Assembly: GCA_012862575.1 (NCBI GenBank)
Contig: BLSF01000035.1
Span: forward strand, 1 to 64,000
Length of the DNA: 64,000 bases
Source of the DNA: Parietichytrium sp. I65-24A
Taxonomy: Eukaryota; Sar; Bigyra; Thraustochytrida; Thraustochytriidae
Reading direction: 5' to 3'
The notes beneath the pieces were generated by a model. The model saw only the letters and a list, made by a program, of their open reading frames with translations. It made no database searches and was not told where the DNA came from. Shown here piece by piece: positions 1-11,200 of this stretch (positions are counted from its first letter, which is position 1; every line of letters starts with the position of its first letter). The position numbers were made by a program, and so were the translations under genes.

Positions 1-480
1 GCGTGCAAAGAGACGTTTCATCTCTTAGGAAGACTTTCTTGGAAAGCACTTCGCAAGAAATCGTTGATACGAGCGAGTGACGGAGAATCTGTCTGGAGTA
101 CGTGTGATTTTGGCCCTGGTTTCTTGAAAAATACTTCACTATCTTCACTAAAGTTCCGCGCGTTTGTGCATTGCGGCTGACGAATTTCTTGTCATTTCTG
201 GAAAAAGTCTTGGGAAGCAATGACGTTGGCGGTGCAGGAGGAGCAGCGATCAATAAGGCGTTGGAGAAGAATACTTCGCTGACATCCATGGGGGTACGTG
301 TGACGTTGGCCCCGATTTCGCGAAATTGCCGGTGCATTTACAGAACCTCTTCGTGCTTTGCCGATGACCAACTTTTCTCTTCCACGGAAGTAGTCTTTTT
401 AGGTTTGCCAGAGAACATGAAGAGGTAGAATCAGCGATTAATAGCAGGTTGCAGAGGAACGCTGTGCGGGCGTTTCAGGG
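1..480 (+). pseudogene. Decayed array of leucine-rich-repeat exons (fragment)
   Basis: An exon-like block at about 208-293 (about 86 bases, 28 codons) reads as one ribonuclease-inhibitor-type LRR: N-D-V-G-G-A-G-G-A-A-I-N-K-A-L-E-K-N-T-S-L-T. It is followed by a donor GTACGTGTGA at 294. A second, similar donor GTACGTGTGA lies at 98, so intron-like units (98-207 and 294-402) repeat with a period of about 196 bases. The next block, about 403-480, resembles the same LRR (gagaac, gcgattaat, ttgcagaggaac) but has lost the reading frame. The left end of the window cuts the array. One LRR per phase-matched exon is known for RNI-type LRR genes; here the third unit looks broken, so I call it a relic. 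It could be the 3' end of a working gene with further exons outside the window. Confidence 0.5.
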
Positions 481-1606
481 CTGATGTTACTTTGACCTCA
501 GTGTCATGAAAAGCTTTCGTACCTTTTCTGATTCTTTTGCTTTGCAGCTGTCAGTTTCTTCCGTTTGCAGGAAACGGTCTCGAGAAGTTTGGAAGTGGTA
601 CTTACGATGAAGTTTGGCAGTCCGCGTCACCCTCGTCTCCAATCTCTCCTGTCAATTCATGGGAGCGAAATTTTCTACGGGTACCGGTACTCGAGTACAG
701 AGCTTCTTCCACTCTCTTCTCGATTCTAGCATTTTTACAAACTTTAACCTCAAATCTTGAAGAAGGTACTGAGTACTGTACACGCTGCAAGAAGAATCAA
801 AACACCAGTGAATCACATCTCATTCTTCTCTGTATTGCTCGGGAGATTGATCCACTGGTCCTGACTTCAACATGGGCTATTCTAAAGCTCACAATTATGA
901 TAGTCTGGCAAAGGATGGGACAGAGACGATCAAACCTTACACCTCCAGTCTCATCGACCTTCGCCAGCCCATCACCTTCAAATCCAAACCATCAACAAAC
1001 AAAAAATCCAACACATTCGAAAATCAAACCATTCACTCGCGCTCCGATCCACCGCCACCCTTATTCAACTTCCCTTTGCTCTGTTCATTCGAAAACCACA
1101 TTTTGCAAACGGGAAACACTGGAATCACGAAACATCAAAAATAACATCAACATAAGAAGATTTTGCACGCCAAATGGGTTCCGCGGACACCCACGGCCGG
1201 CCTACAGCGCGCGTAGTCTTCACTAGACCCTGTGGTGGTCGGACAAGAAACTTGGATCCTCTCTCTCTGTCTCTGTCTCTTTGCGCACGTGCGAAAGCTC
1301 TCTCTCTCTCGCTCCATACATATATATATATATGTACATGTACATGTACATTGTGTATAACTATATCGAGAAGAGAGCGCTGCTTGCACATTGAAAAGGC
1401 CGCAAAGCCGCAACGTTGGCGGTCAGAAAGGTCACGTACTTTGTGAAACTTTGGTGATCTTTGAGGATCTTTGGCGAGTCGATCGTTTGCGTTGGTTTGT
1501 TGCTCTGTTTGGTTGTTTTTGGGTCTGTCTGTCCGTCAGTCTGTGTGTCTGTGTTATAGATCTATACACGCGCAGAAGGGAGCCACGCGGCTGAGAATCT
1601 GGGGAG
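481..1606. other. Intergenic stretch with microsatellites
   Basis: I see no convincing gene. The start (about 481-800) may hold further decayed LRR-array sequence. Positions 1255-1350 are low complexity: CT repeats, a short TA run and ACATGT-type repeats. The last 150 bases before the racemase gene are rich in GTCTGT. Confidence 0.5.
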
Positions 1607-2884
1607 ATGGCTTTGAAGGGGATCAAGGTGCTTGAAATTGCCGGCCTCGCGCCGGCGCCGTTCGCGGGCATGGTGATGGCGGATTTTGGCGCCGATGTTG
1701 TGAAGATCGACAGGGCCGACGAGAATGGGAATGTGGCCATGACGGCGGATACGCTTGCGCGTGGAAAGAGGTCCGTGGCGCTCAACCTCAAGTCGCCTGA
1801 AGGAAAGAGCGCCCTGAAAGAGATGGTCAGGAAGGCGGACGTCCTCATCGAGCCTTTCCGCCCTGGCGTCATGGAGAAGCTCGGACTTGGCCCGGAAGTG
1901 CTCTGCAAAGAAAACCCGCGTCTTGTCTACGCTCGCATGACTGGCTTCGGGCAAGGGGGGGATCCCGCAGTGGAGAAGGCTGCTGGCCACGATATTAACT
2001 ACAGTAAGTTGCGCATTTCGCCCCGGAGTAACACCGCTTCTTTCATTTCCTTGCAATAAGAGGCAATCTCTCACCACTGATGGATTCTGTTTTTCTGCCA
2101 TGCCATAGTTGCTGTTTCTGGGATTCTTTCCGCCCTTCGCCGACAGGGAGAACGTCCGCTCGCTCCAATCAACGTCGTCGGCGACTTTGGTGGCGGCGGC
2201 CTCATCTGTGCCCTGGGAATCCTGCTGGCAATCATTGAACGCACACGCTCTGGAAAGGGCCAGGTTATCGACGCTGCGATGGTTGATGGCGCCTCTTACA
2301 TCTCTTCTTTCGTGTACCGGGCTACGAGCCTCGGGCAGTGGAATAACGAGGTTGACACCGCGGGCACCAACTTGCTGGATGAAGGCGCACACTTTTACGG
2401 GGTCTACACGTGCAAGGATGGCAAGCACTTTTCCGTGGGAGCCATCGAGCCTCAGTTTTACGCCCTTTTGCTGCAGGGCATGGGGCTGGACCCAAAGCGC
2501 GACAATCTCCCTCGCCAGATGGACCGCTCCGCGTGGCCAGGAATGAAGGAGCGATTTGCAAAGATTTTTGTCACCAAAACTCGCGACGAGTGGGCAGCGA
2601 TCTTTGACGGTAAGGATGCCTGCGCTTTTCCGATCTTGAGTGTTTTGGAGGCCCAGAAATACAAGCACAACGTTCAGCGCGGCACATTTGTTTCCAATGG
2701 CGACAACGCTGAGCATCTGGACCCGCGTCCAGCCCCTGTGCTCTCACGAACCCCGGGGCAGGGCGGCCGGCCAAGTGCTGTGCCAGGCGACTCTACGGAG
2801 GCGGTTCTTGCTGAGTACGGGTTTTCACAGCAGCAAATTCAGTCTTTGCTGAAAGGTGGTGCAGCAGGAAAATCCAAGCTTTAA
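1607..2884 (+). CDS. AMACR: Alpha-methylacyl-CoA racemase, peroxisomal (CoA-transferase family III), one intron
   Basis: This enzyme interconverts (2R)- and (2S)-2-methylacyl-CoA so that branched-chain acids can enter peroxisomal beta-oxidation. Exons are 1607-2003 and 2109-2884, with a 105-base intron (GTAAGT donor, CCATAG acceptor) inside an Ile codon; the joined protein has 390 residues, like animal AMACR. The N-terminal [11 protein letters not shown] motif and [11 protein letters not shown] are typical of the family. By alignment in memory with the Mycobacterium MCR structure, the catalytic residues are visible: His128 in GHDINY, Asp158 in GDFGGGG and Glu246 in VGAIEPQF. The last three residues are S-K-L, a canonical PTS1 peroxisomal import signal. 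The first ATG of the frame is used, preceded by GGGGAG. Other CoA-transferase III enzymes (formyl-CoA transferase, CaiB) fit less well. Confidence 0.93.
2004..2108 (+). other. Intron of the racemase gene
   Basis: GTAAGT...TAG, 105 bases, phase 1. Removing it joins GHDINY directly to I-A-V-S-G in one frame, as expected for the family. Retaining it gives a stop in the intron's frame. Confidence 0.9.
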
Positions 2885-3245
2885 TTAAAATAGTGCTTTC
2901 CGGCATTTATTTGATAACATATATATTTTTTATTTCCTCCTCCCCACAAACGCAACGAGACCCCAACTGACTTCCGCAGGAGGAACTCTAACACTGATGA
3001 TTTTGTACATCGTCTTGAATGGCGAAAATGATTGAGAACGCTAAGCCAAAGTGTTCTTTCTCTTTTCAAATATCTCAATCATTCAATCAATCAAAAGGAG
3101 TGTAAAGAGAAAATTACGTATTTACTGCACAGCATCTGCCCAAGTCTTGCGACGGGTTCGAATCAAACGCCTCTTGCCGCGTCAATCGCACCATACCAAG
3201 CCCATCGGCGACGTGGAAACGTCAAAACTCACCACAGTGAGCGCT
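2885..3245. other. Convergent intergenic spacer
   Basis: AT-rich 3' flank between two convergent genes. It includes an ATATAT run just after the racemase stop and CAATCATT-type repeats near 3078. No gene seen. Confidence 0.5.
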
Positions 3246-3738
3246 TTAGTCCCTGCGGATTCCTCCTCCGTACACATCCATGCCGACCAGCGCAAGCGCC
3301 CAAGGAAGGTTGCGGCGAAATAATCTATTTGGCAAGAACGGCACGGTTCCTGCGGCCGTCCCAGCAGCGACAGCGGGGTATTTCTCGACTCCATTGGCTT
3401 CCAGCATACAACCTGCTGTCTGGTAAATGCAGAAGAAAGCCCCAAAAATTGCCGTCGTTTGAATCTGGCTTTTAAAGAAAAACTTCATGAGCACAGGATC
3501 GCGCAACTTGCTCCCGAGCTTCGACATGTCCGTGGTGAATCCAGCTTGTTTTGCGCCTTCAACTGCCGTCGAGAAAATCCAATCCGATAACCAAAAAACT
3601 AATCAGTCGCCGCCACCGCGCGCGAAAGGCCTGTTCATCCAACTTACTTGTGCCAAACATGAAACCGCATGTAGTTCCAATGAATGCACCCGCGAAGGCG
3701 CTGCGTCCGCACTGCGGAAGGTCCCAATCGTCCAGCAT
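3246..3738 (-). CDS. Small spliced membrane protein, Tim17/NDUFA11-like
   Basis: Two minus-strand exons, 3738-3648 and 3562-3246, join across an 85-base intron (GTAAGT donor, GACGGCAG acceptor) to give about 135 residues. The reading frame continues through the junction as M-F-G-T-I-E-G-A-K-Q-A. The N-terminus holds W-D-L-P followed by a Gly/Ala-rich hydrophobic helix (AFAGAFIGTTCGF). More hydrophobic Gly/Ala-rich helices follow, one with small residues (AVAAGTAAGTVPF). The size, the W-D-[IL]-P start and the Gly-rich four-helix layout recall NDUFA11 of respiratory complex I and the Tim17/22/23 family, which would place it in the mitochondrial inner membrane. That assignment is tentative. The first ATG (3738) is preceded in frame by a stop at 3750-3748, so either this is the start or a further 5' exon is spliced at that TAG. 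Confidence 0.55.
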
Positions 3739-4918
3739 CTTCTTCACCTACCCGCTCCCAACGTCCGCAAAAGAGCACGCGCCACGTAAATCAACCTGAG
3801 GCAACCTGCTCCAACGAACGTCCCGACCCCGAGCAAAGCCAAAGCTGGCAACTCCTGTCTGCTTCGAGACCGAAGCTATCTAACTATCTATCCAAGCTAA
3901 AGCAATCTGAGCAATCTGAGCAATCTCAGGAGATAACTCGCACCGCCAACGACGACCAAATCTCCCACTCTGCCTTGCCCTGGCAGCAATAGCACCTATC
4001 CCCGCTTTCAAGCCAACGCCTTTCGACGACCGAAAATCTTCCGCACCTTTACGTACCCACAGCGACTGGGACGCGGACAAAGAGAGAGAAAGACAGAAAC
4101 ACACACACAGAGAGAGAGAGAGAGAGAGCAGTCCACCGCTCTCGGCAAATTTCAATGAACTGTGGGAGCTGTGGGAGCTGTGGGTACGGAAAGAGACGCG
4201 AGGAAATGAAAGAGGTGATTGGTTGTCGATGGTTGTGGGGAAAGGCCTAGTGGTTGATTAGTGAGTGTGGTAAGAGTGGAGCAGAGCAGCTGTGCGCTGG
4301 TTGTGGGCAAGGGATGGAGATGATGGAATGATGGAGATGTGGGAATGGTTTGTGTTTAAATGAACGTGGAGCTGGCAATGCCAGGAGCGTGAAGGCTGCT
4401 GGCACGCTGACTTGCGTGTCCAAGTCGGAACCGAGTGTGGAACCTGAAAATTTGACGTTCGATCGTAGTTGGAACATCTGTTCTAAAACATCAGCATGGG
4501 CATCATCGCCGCTCTCTGGCGCGTTGTCCTGGTCTACCTGCTTTGATGCTTCGTGTCTTTTGTCGATTTGTCTTGAGAATAGCGCTCCACAGGCTCGCAG
4601 CTAGCTTGTATTTCCCCGTCTCATCAATCGCAAGCTGTCCTATCTGTGAAAGAAATATGCGTTTCTGGGTTGCTACCGTGAGTCTGGTTGCTTTCCTGCT
4701 CCGGCTGTAGATGGTGCAGTGCAAGTGTTGGGTTCGACGCAGAAGAGGCAAGTAGAGTCGTTTATATTTATGATCGCGGGGAGTTAGGTTCGAAGGCCAA
4801 ACTGCACGAGAATGCAGTTGCCAGGAGAAACAAAAGCTGTGTCTGTACATAGAATGAGCCGGCGCAGCATGTCCAAGGCAGCCCTTGATCAGCCCATTCA
4901 CTATTAAAATTTTGCGTT
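3739..4918. other. Spacer with a possible unrecognised minus-strand exon
   Basis: An AC then AG microsatellite lies at about 4098-4130. On the minus strand, 4650-4250 shows coding-like hints: an acceptor-like TTTCTTTCACAG followed by an open frame containing I-G-Q-L-A-I-D-E-T-G-K-Y-K, then an open frame with an acidic stretch (QDNAPESGDDAHADV) running to a stop near 4247. I could not link them into one convincing protein and do not name a gene. The remainder shows nothing. Confidence 0.3.
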
Positions 4919-6736
4919 TTACGATCGGTCGCGACCGTTGGGTCTCCGTCTCCTTGAGCTTTTTCGAGTAGCGACTTGCGGAGTGTACCCGCTCAAGATC
5001 CCCATCAGTGCACTAGACTCTTGTCCAACAAGAGCGATGGCGAGCACGGGACTCTGTTGCAAAGCCGAAGCTCCGGTCGGCGGTTTGCCATTCTTTTTCT
5101 CCATTTGCTCCTCCAGCTCCTTATCAGTTGGAAAGACCGGAAAGACTGCCGAAGATCGGACCACACTTGCTTCGGACTCGACTTGGGAGCGCGGCGTTTG
5201 ATCTCCGCCATGTGTGGTGCTAGCTCCTGGGTCAGGCTCGTTGTTGGTCGGATGTACCATTCGAGCTGGGAGACCGGCAATGTACTTTTCCATAGGACGA
5301 ACTCTAAAGTTGAATGCCAACGCAAGAAAAAATAGCACATCGATGATGTCCGCCGCAATCGTAACCGGATATAGGTCATCGTCTGAGCTCGCCCGCAAGA
5401 GAACAACTTGAGTGATCATCAAGATGAATGGCCCTACACAAAAGTACGAAACCAAAATTGTGCGATAGTTGATGAAAATCTGCATGGTGTCCAGCAAAAA
5501 GTCCACGCGCTGAGTCGCACGGTGCATTGCGAGTGCATCCTCAGCATCAATGTTCGTCCGCTCCAGACGAACTTGATCATATTCGCGAAAAAGAATCCTG
5601 ATTGCGATCGTCGTCATCTGGTAGATGGTGGAAGTCACCAAAATGTACAAAAACATCATCAGAATCCAGAGGAGAACGCTCGTGTTTCCCCACCACCAAA
5701 AAATTGTCGTCAACACTGTGAAGCCCATGACAAGCCGATTTACTTTGAGCCTGTCTACTGGCGAGATGTCGTTCACCATAAGTTTTTGACCCAGGGAAAG
5801 GTGCAAGAGCTTCTCCATCAGAAACAAGTAGAAAACGGTGCTCACAGCGAACCTTGTGTAGTACGCCCCGAGCAGCACCGTACGATGCGTGCCAAGCGCC
5901 TTGAGAGAGTAGAAAATGAGGGTCGACACCAGTACAAGATACTTCCAGGTGAAAACCGCTCCGAGGGATCGTTGAAGAGTAACGTCCGCCTTCCCTTTGT
6001 TCCTAAAGATGTGGAAAAGCCAGACGAATATCATCAAAAAGTAAACCATGATAAACCCGAGGAGCGCATACCAGTACGTTAGCTCGTACGCTTGCAAGTA
6101 ATTTTCGTTTGGGTTGACGAAACTTATGGTTGAGAGTATTCGCACGTCGAAGGTTGAAAGCTTTAGAGCAGTCGTATCTGCCAATCCACAAGACGCCAGC
6201 ACGAAGAAGTAGGTGCTCTCGCCGGTGAGCCCTGTCGCATTCATCACTAGCGAGTCGTAGATCACATCTCCGCTGCGCACCCTCTCTAATTTGTCCGAAG
6301 TCCGAACGCAAAAGTCTGGTGCCTTAAAGTATGTGTTCTTGCAGAATGACCCAGGCGATTCCGTCTCCATTTCATACAAAGTGGCGTACTCCTCCCGCGT
6401 GCAAGCCATCGTGCTCACATAATTAGGAGACCTGGTGGACACACTCATCAGGTCAGAGAGTGGCGACGTGGAAGAGTCGATGTCGAGGCCGTTCATACCC
6501 GTGAAAATTACGCGAGTGTCCACTTTGTACGTGCCATGCTCCAAAAAGTCAAAGCGCGCAAGGCCGACCATGCGCGTCGTGTAACTCAGCTGCACGCTCA
6601 CGTCTTTGTCGTAGTCCGGAATGGCGTCCGTCGAAGCTCCATTCGTGAGCGACCACAGCAGCCCGTGGCCCAGCCCCGCCTTGCACGCCACAACCGCCAC
6701 CAAAAGCGTCCTTTGCAAGGCCCAACCCCGCGACAT
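4919..6736 (-). CDS. Seven-TM membrane protein with signal peptide, GOST/lung-7TM-like
   Basis: An intronless frame of 605 residues starting at the ATG at 6736; the upstream in-frame codon at 6760 is GTG. The N-terminus is basic, then hydrophobic (RTLLVAVVACKAGLGHGLL), a likely signal peptide. About 190 lumenal or extracellular residues with several cysteines follow. From about residue 215 to 490 there are seven hydrophobic segments, starting YWYALLGFIMVYFLMIFVWL. The cytosolic tail is polar and ends in a basic cluster (RKSSRRRRPNGRDRS). A lumenal domain before seven helices matches the GOST family (GPR107/108, TMEM87, GPR180), Golgi or surface proteins involved in trafficking. I assign it by architecture and helix style, not by a diagnostic motif; an unrelated seven-TM protein is possible. 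Confidence 0.6.
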   Translation of the reverse strand: MSRGWALQRTLLVAVVACKAGLGHGLLWSLTNGASTDAIPDYDKDVSVQLSYTTRMVGLARFDFLEHGTYKVDTRVIFTGMNGLDIDSSTSPLSDLMSVSTRSPNYVSTMACTREEYATLYEMETESPGSFCKNTYFKAPDFCVRTSDKLERVRSGDVIYDSLVMNATGLTGESTYFFVLASCGLADTTALKLSTFDVRILSTISFVNPNENYLQAYELTYWYALLGFIMVYFLMIFVWLFHIFRNKGKADVTLQRSLGAVFTWKYLVLVSTLIFYSLKALGTHRTVLLGAYYTRFAVSTVFYLFLMEKLLHLSLGQKLMVNDISPVDRLKVNRLVMGFTVLTTIFWWWGNTSVLLWILMMFLYILVTSTIYQMTTIAIRILFREYDQVRLERTNIDAEDALAMHRATQRVDFLLDTMQIFINYRTILVSYFCVGPFILMITQVVLLRASSDDDLYPVTIAADIIDVLFFLALAFNFRVRPMEKYIAGLPARMVHPTNNEPDPGASTTHGGDQTPRSQVESEASVVRSSAVFPVFPTDKELEEQMEKKNGKPPTGASALQQSPVLAIALVGQESSALMGILSGYTPQVATRKSSRRRRPNGRDRS

Positions 6737-7486
6737 GACGTCCTGCCTTTTCTCCCGCACAAACGCACGAAAGGATCTCCGAACGAACGAATGGAATACC
6801 TAAAAGGCGAGCGAATCCACAGATCCCCCGACCGACAAGACCGACCTACCGACCGACCAACAGGCAGGCAGGCAGGCAAGCGGACCGTCTGTCTGTCTGT
6901 ATGTCAATCCGTCCGTCTCTCTCGCAGACGCCAGCGGCTCACTGCCAGGCCAAAGACCGCGACAAACTGGACGCTGTAAGCCGCTCAGTGCTCTCGCCGC
7001 CAACTTGCAACTTGAGCCCTCCTCCACCAACGCATGAAAGCTCGGAGCAGCGTTGACACACCAATGAACAACGAGCCAACGAACCAACGAGCCAACGAGC
7101 CAACGAGCGGATGGATCACCGGAGTGGAGAGCTCGAGGTCAACCTGCCGACGTGGTCAACCGCTACTTCGCCAGTCCACAGTCCACAGTCCACGCAAGCG
7201 TTTACCGCTACTATTGCACGCCGTACTCCGTACTCCGTACTCCGTTAACGTCTGACTTCCGTGTGCTTTTGACGTGTCCTTTTGACGTGTCTTCTGTCGC
7301 TCTATAAGTTACGACTTATAAGTTATAAGTTATAAGATATAAGCTGCTGCACTGCAACTCTATTCCTGTATACAATTTCTCTTCCCACTCACTCACATGC
7401 TCTCTCTGTCTCTCTCTGTTTTAAGTACTGGTATAGGGGGGAATTGATTTGAGAGTCTGTCCCTCTCTCTTTCGGTGCTAGTTGGG

Positions 7487-7517
7487 CTCTGAATTCTGAA
7501 TTCAGAATTCAGAGTTC
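7487..7517. repeat. Palindromic GAATTC cluster
   Basis: CTGAATTCTGAATTCAGAATTCAG reads nearly the same on both strands and could fold into a hairpin. Related CTGAATTC/CAGAATTC strings recur in other spacers near 16930-16970, 17180-17270, 57210 and 61765. Confidence 0.6.
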
Positions 7518-8075
7518 GGGATTCAGAGCACTTCGCATTGAACTTTGGTGTGGGAAAGGACCTGCGTTTTGGTAGGATTTAAAGTTTGGACTTTGGATTC
7601 TGTTCTAACTTCTCAAGAATGGGAAAGAAAGGGTCAGTGGAAGGAAAACTTTCGAGAATAAGTGTCGCCGTCACATGTCAATGGAAAAAAAATAACGAGT
7701 CAAATAGCAGTTATTGTTGAATTAGATAAACAAATTGCCAAGTTTCGACTGCGACCACCGACTCCGATAGACTCGAAAAATGTCCAAGAAACGGACAGCG
7801 AACAACTCCTTGTTCTCCATGCGTCACCAGAGCGTCTATGTGACGACAGCCGCTCCCCCGGACGTCGCGCGTCACAACCGCCGTCCTAGTGACGCACACC
7901 GCCTTAAAATCCAGTCAAAGCGCAACCGCACCCGCGATTGAGCGCAGACGAGGTCACGGTTGAGCGCAAACGCAACCCCAACCGCGGACTCGACAGCAGA
8001 ACACCGCAAACATCAGCAAACCACAAACTCCAAAGCGGATGGCTCGTCTTTGTCTGCCAGGAAGCTTGTAAGATT

Positions 8076-8117
8076 GAAAGATTGAAAGATTGGAAGATTG
8101 AAAGATTGAAAGATTGG
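8076..8117 (+). repeat. GATTGAAA/GATTGGAA tandem repeat
   Basis: Five consecutive units of an 8-base repeat with one variant, about 110 bases upstream of the RPAP1 start codon. Confidence 0.8.
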
Positions 8118-8227
8118 TTCGTTAACTTTAAGCTCATTCAGGCTGCCGTCTTCTAGACCTGTAATTGTGTGGTTTCTGGTTTTCGTGGTGATTGCTTATT
8201 CGGTGTGTTGGTGCTCACGAGGAGAAT

Positions 8228-11200
8228 ATGTCGCTCAGGCCGAAGCTCGCCTCTTTGGAAGAAGATCTTGCCGCTTTTAATGCTGGAACTCTCAAGGTCT
8301 CCGCGCGAGTCGCTTTATCAAGCGCTCGTCAGAATGTGGACAAGAATACGGACGACAATGACGCTGCTGCAGAAGGAAGCTCGAGTTCCATGTTTCGAGG
8401 ACGCAAAGTGCGGTTTGAACTTCCGGATGATGACGACGAGGACGATGGCGTTGGTGAGCTTGATGGAATCGGCTCGGGGGCCGCTGCAGCGAGACTGGAC
8501 GAAGCTGACCGCAAAACCTCGCTGACGGGTATCTTGGGCAATGTGTTGGAGAACAGGTCTAGCCAGAATGACTCTGTAAAGGATATGTTCTTGAATAAGT
8601 CGGCAAGCAGTACTGGGTTTCCACATGCGTTCCACGCTACCAAAAAGGAGAGCCCGCGCTCGGAGCGCAAGAAGAAAGGTCCTTCTTTGTTCAAAAAACG
8701 AATGATGGAAATGAGAGGCGGGGCCGAAGCAGCCACCAAACAGGCCGAAAGTACATCTGCCCGCCCTGCGGAACCCGCCACGCCCCCAAACGCCACATTA
8801 GGTGGCTTTGGTGCGCAGACAGAAGACTATGCCGTCGAAAACGACGCGATGATCACCCAAATGTCGCACGAGGAAATCCTCCAGGCACAGCGTGAAATCA
8901 AGGATATGTTTGACCCATCTGTGCTTGAAAAGTTTATGGCCAAAATATCTCGCGGAAACGGAACACCTCAAACCTCCCGTGCCGAAGATGCAGTCGAGCC
9001 AACACCCATTGTGCCTTCGCCTGTGCAGGAGCAGGAGCAAGAGGACTGCAGCGTCGAACCGAACGAGGTCACAAATACCAATGTCCAAGACCTGAGCTGG
9101 ATCAAAACGGAAGACGATCTCAAAAGGGCCGTCCAGACGCTGCCTGAGATAGAAAAGGCCAAGCTAAAGTGGACAGGCATGGTAGATGCGGACGAGGACG
9201 AGGATAAACCTGCGTTTTCAGCGGGCGACGACGGTGCCACCAAGGATGGTGTAACAGACATGTTGCGATCCACGGGGTACAAGCCGTCTTTTGAGGAAGC
9301 AAGATTCGACCTGAGTGGAGGGCTCATTGATCCACAAACGTACCAGTCCGATCCGAACTTGTATTCGAGCGCACTGCACCACCACGGCCAAGACCCAGAC
9401 AAACCTGGTTACACTATGAACGAGCTTATTAGATTGGCGAGAAGCAAGGCTCCTTCACAATGTTCGCTGGCACTTGGTTGCATCAGCAAAGTGCTCCGCG
9501 TACGCCAATCAAATTTGTACGAAAAGCCAGAGAGACACCCGCTGTTCTCTCTCCCAAGGCAGCTTGGCCTCCTCCTTCGTTTGTGCTTGGACTCTAGCCA
9601 CGCCACCGTTATTGCCGGGGCTCTGGATGCTTTGGAAGCGTTCTTGGTTCCTGCGCAGTTTTCCCGCGAGATGGGGTTTGTGATTTCCAATCTGTATGTG
9701 CATCAGAGCTGCTTGCCGTCCGTGGTCCCGAGGGCACAAGGCGCCATGGCAATGTTTGGCAGAGCGCTTGATAAGGAATCTGTGGAGAGCACGGCAGGGC
9801 CAAATCCTTTGGATGAGGAAGTCCAGGATGCTGATAGGGTGCAAAATGCCCCGGTATTAGGTCTAGTGCATGTCGGTCTCTTGGAGCGTATGAGCTTCTT
9901 ATTTCGGTCGGGGGCGGACCCGGCTGGGGGGCTTGGAACGTCTCCGGAGACGTTGAGAAGCATGTACAGAATCTGGCTCCACATCATCACGCACTCGAAG
10001 GAAGCTGCGAGCGCGCTTTTCGCCGACCAGATCCTCGTGAATGCCCTTGCCGCTCGCGTTGATCATGCTCGGCTGCCAGAACGCGATGATTTACTTCTTG
10101 TCTTGATCGCACTATGCATGGCGCAGAGACCATTCGCAGTCGCGCTAGCACAAAGGGAGTCTTTGGTTCGCTGTTGTTTGGCACTGGCTACCGATGGGGA
10201 CGAAATGTCTGCTTGCTTTCTTTCCCATTTAGTACAGTCGGGAGGTTTGGACCGCGACGATTTGTCCACAGTCTCCGGTTGGGAGGAGTTTGTGGCCTCT
10301 CTTTCCTCCGAAGAGAGTGGCGGTTGGCGGCTGGCTTTGCTTACCCTGGCAGCACGAGAACATATTCTCGACGGGATACTACAGCGGTGTATTCATGCCG
10401 ACTATGAGGGCGAGATTACAACCTCGGAGATTCTTGCGATTCATGAACATGTGAGCCGTTCCTTACTGGATGATAATCAAAAGTCTGAGCAAGTTGAGGA
10501 GCACCTGTTCACCCTTTTCCAAGAAGCAACTCCGCCTGGGCGACCCATTGAAGTGACCGACATGACATCGAAGGAGAAATTACTCGCAGAGATCGTGGAC
10601 AAGAGCTTGTCATGGCTTGCGAAGGAGTTGGAGCGCGTGCCACCGAAGGAGAAACGAAGCTCTTCTATCCCTCGAGTTGACAGTCTGGACAAGGTCCTTG
10701 CCATCGTGCACCTCTTGGAAGATTGCTCAAGGGAGCCAAGAGTTCGACTGTATATGATGAACAGGTTGGACGGTCATTCAGTTCATAAGGTCATGGCTCA
10801 GGATGTCCTGGAGAGCACCACGATGACGCAACGGTCCACGGGGAAGGATGGAGTGCTGTACTCGCCAAGGCTACTGGCTTGGAGCAGACTATGCACGTCA
10901 CTCAGACTCGTCATCATCAAATTGTTGGTTCGCCTGTTTGGCCGAACGACACTTCAAGTTGAGGACTCGGAAGCTCAAAAGATCCAAAGAGTACGCGTCC
11001 TCATGTTCAGCATCCCACGCGCACCGCACCTGACAGGAGAAGGTGCGGCGGCCGACATCCTAATACGGTCGATCTTTCAACCCACGTTTGAACTCGTAAA
11101 ATCCGACCCAGTGCGAAATACCTTGACGGCCTTATTCACCGAAACGCTTCGCAGCATGAGCGCGGTGAGCACGGACCTGAGTAGACGCGTGGACGGGATG

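Larger units (their letters stand above)
6737..8227. other. Divergent intergenic region with short repeats
   Basis: This is the shared upstream region of two divergent genes. It contains a CAGG/GTCTGTCT run (6860-6905), an AACGAGCC tandem (about 7078-7112), CCGTACT repeats (about 7218-7242), TTATAAG repeats (about 7303-7340), a GAATTC palindrome cluster (7487-7517) and a GATTGAAA tandem (8076-8117). No gene recognised. Confidence 0.55.

Noticed and set aside
1562-2716. 384-codon minus-strand open frame across the racemase
   Set aside because: Antisense to a well-supported spliced gene, with no recognisable protein motif.
3150-3185. tRNA-like T-loop word GGTTCGAATC
   Set aside because: The flanking bases do not form a T stem and no acceptor, D or anticodon arms are found.
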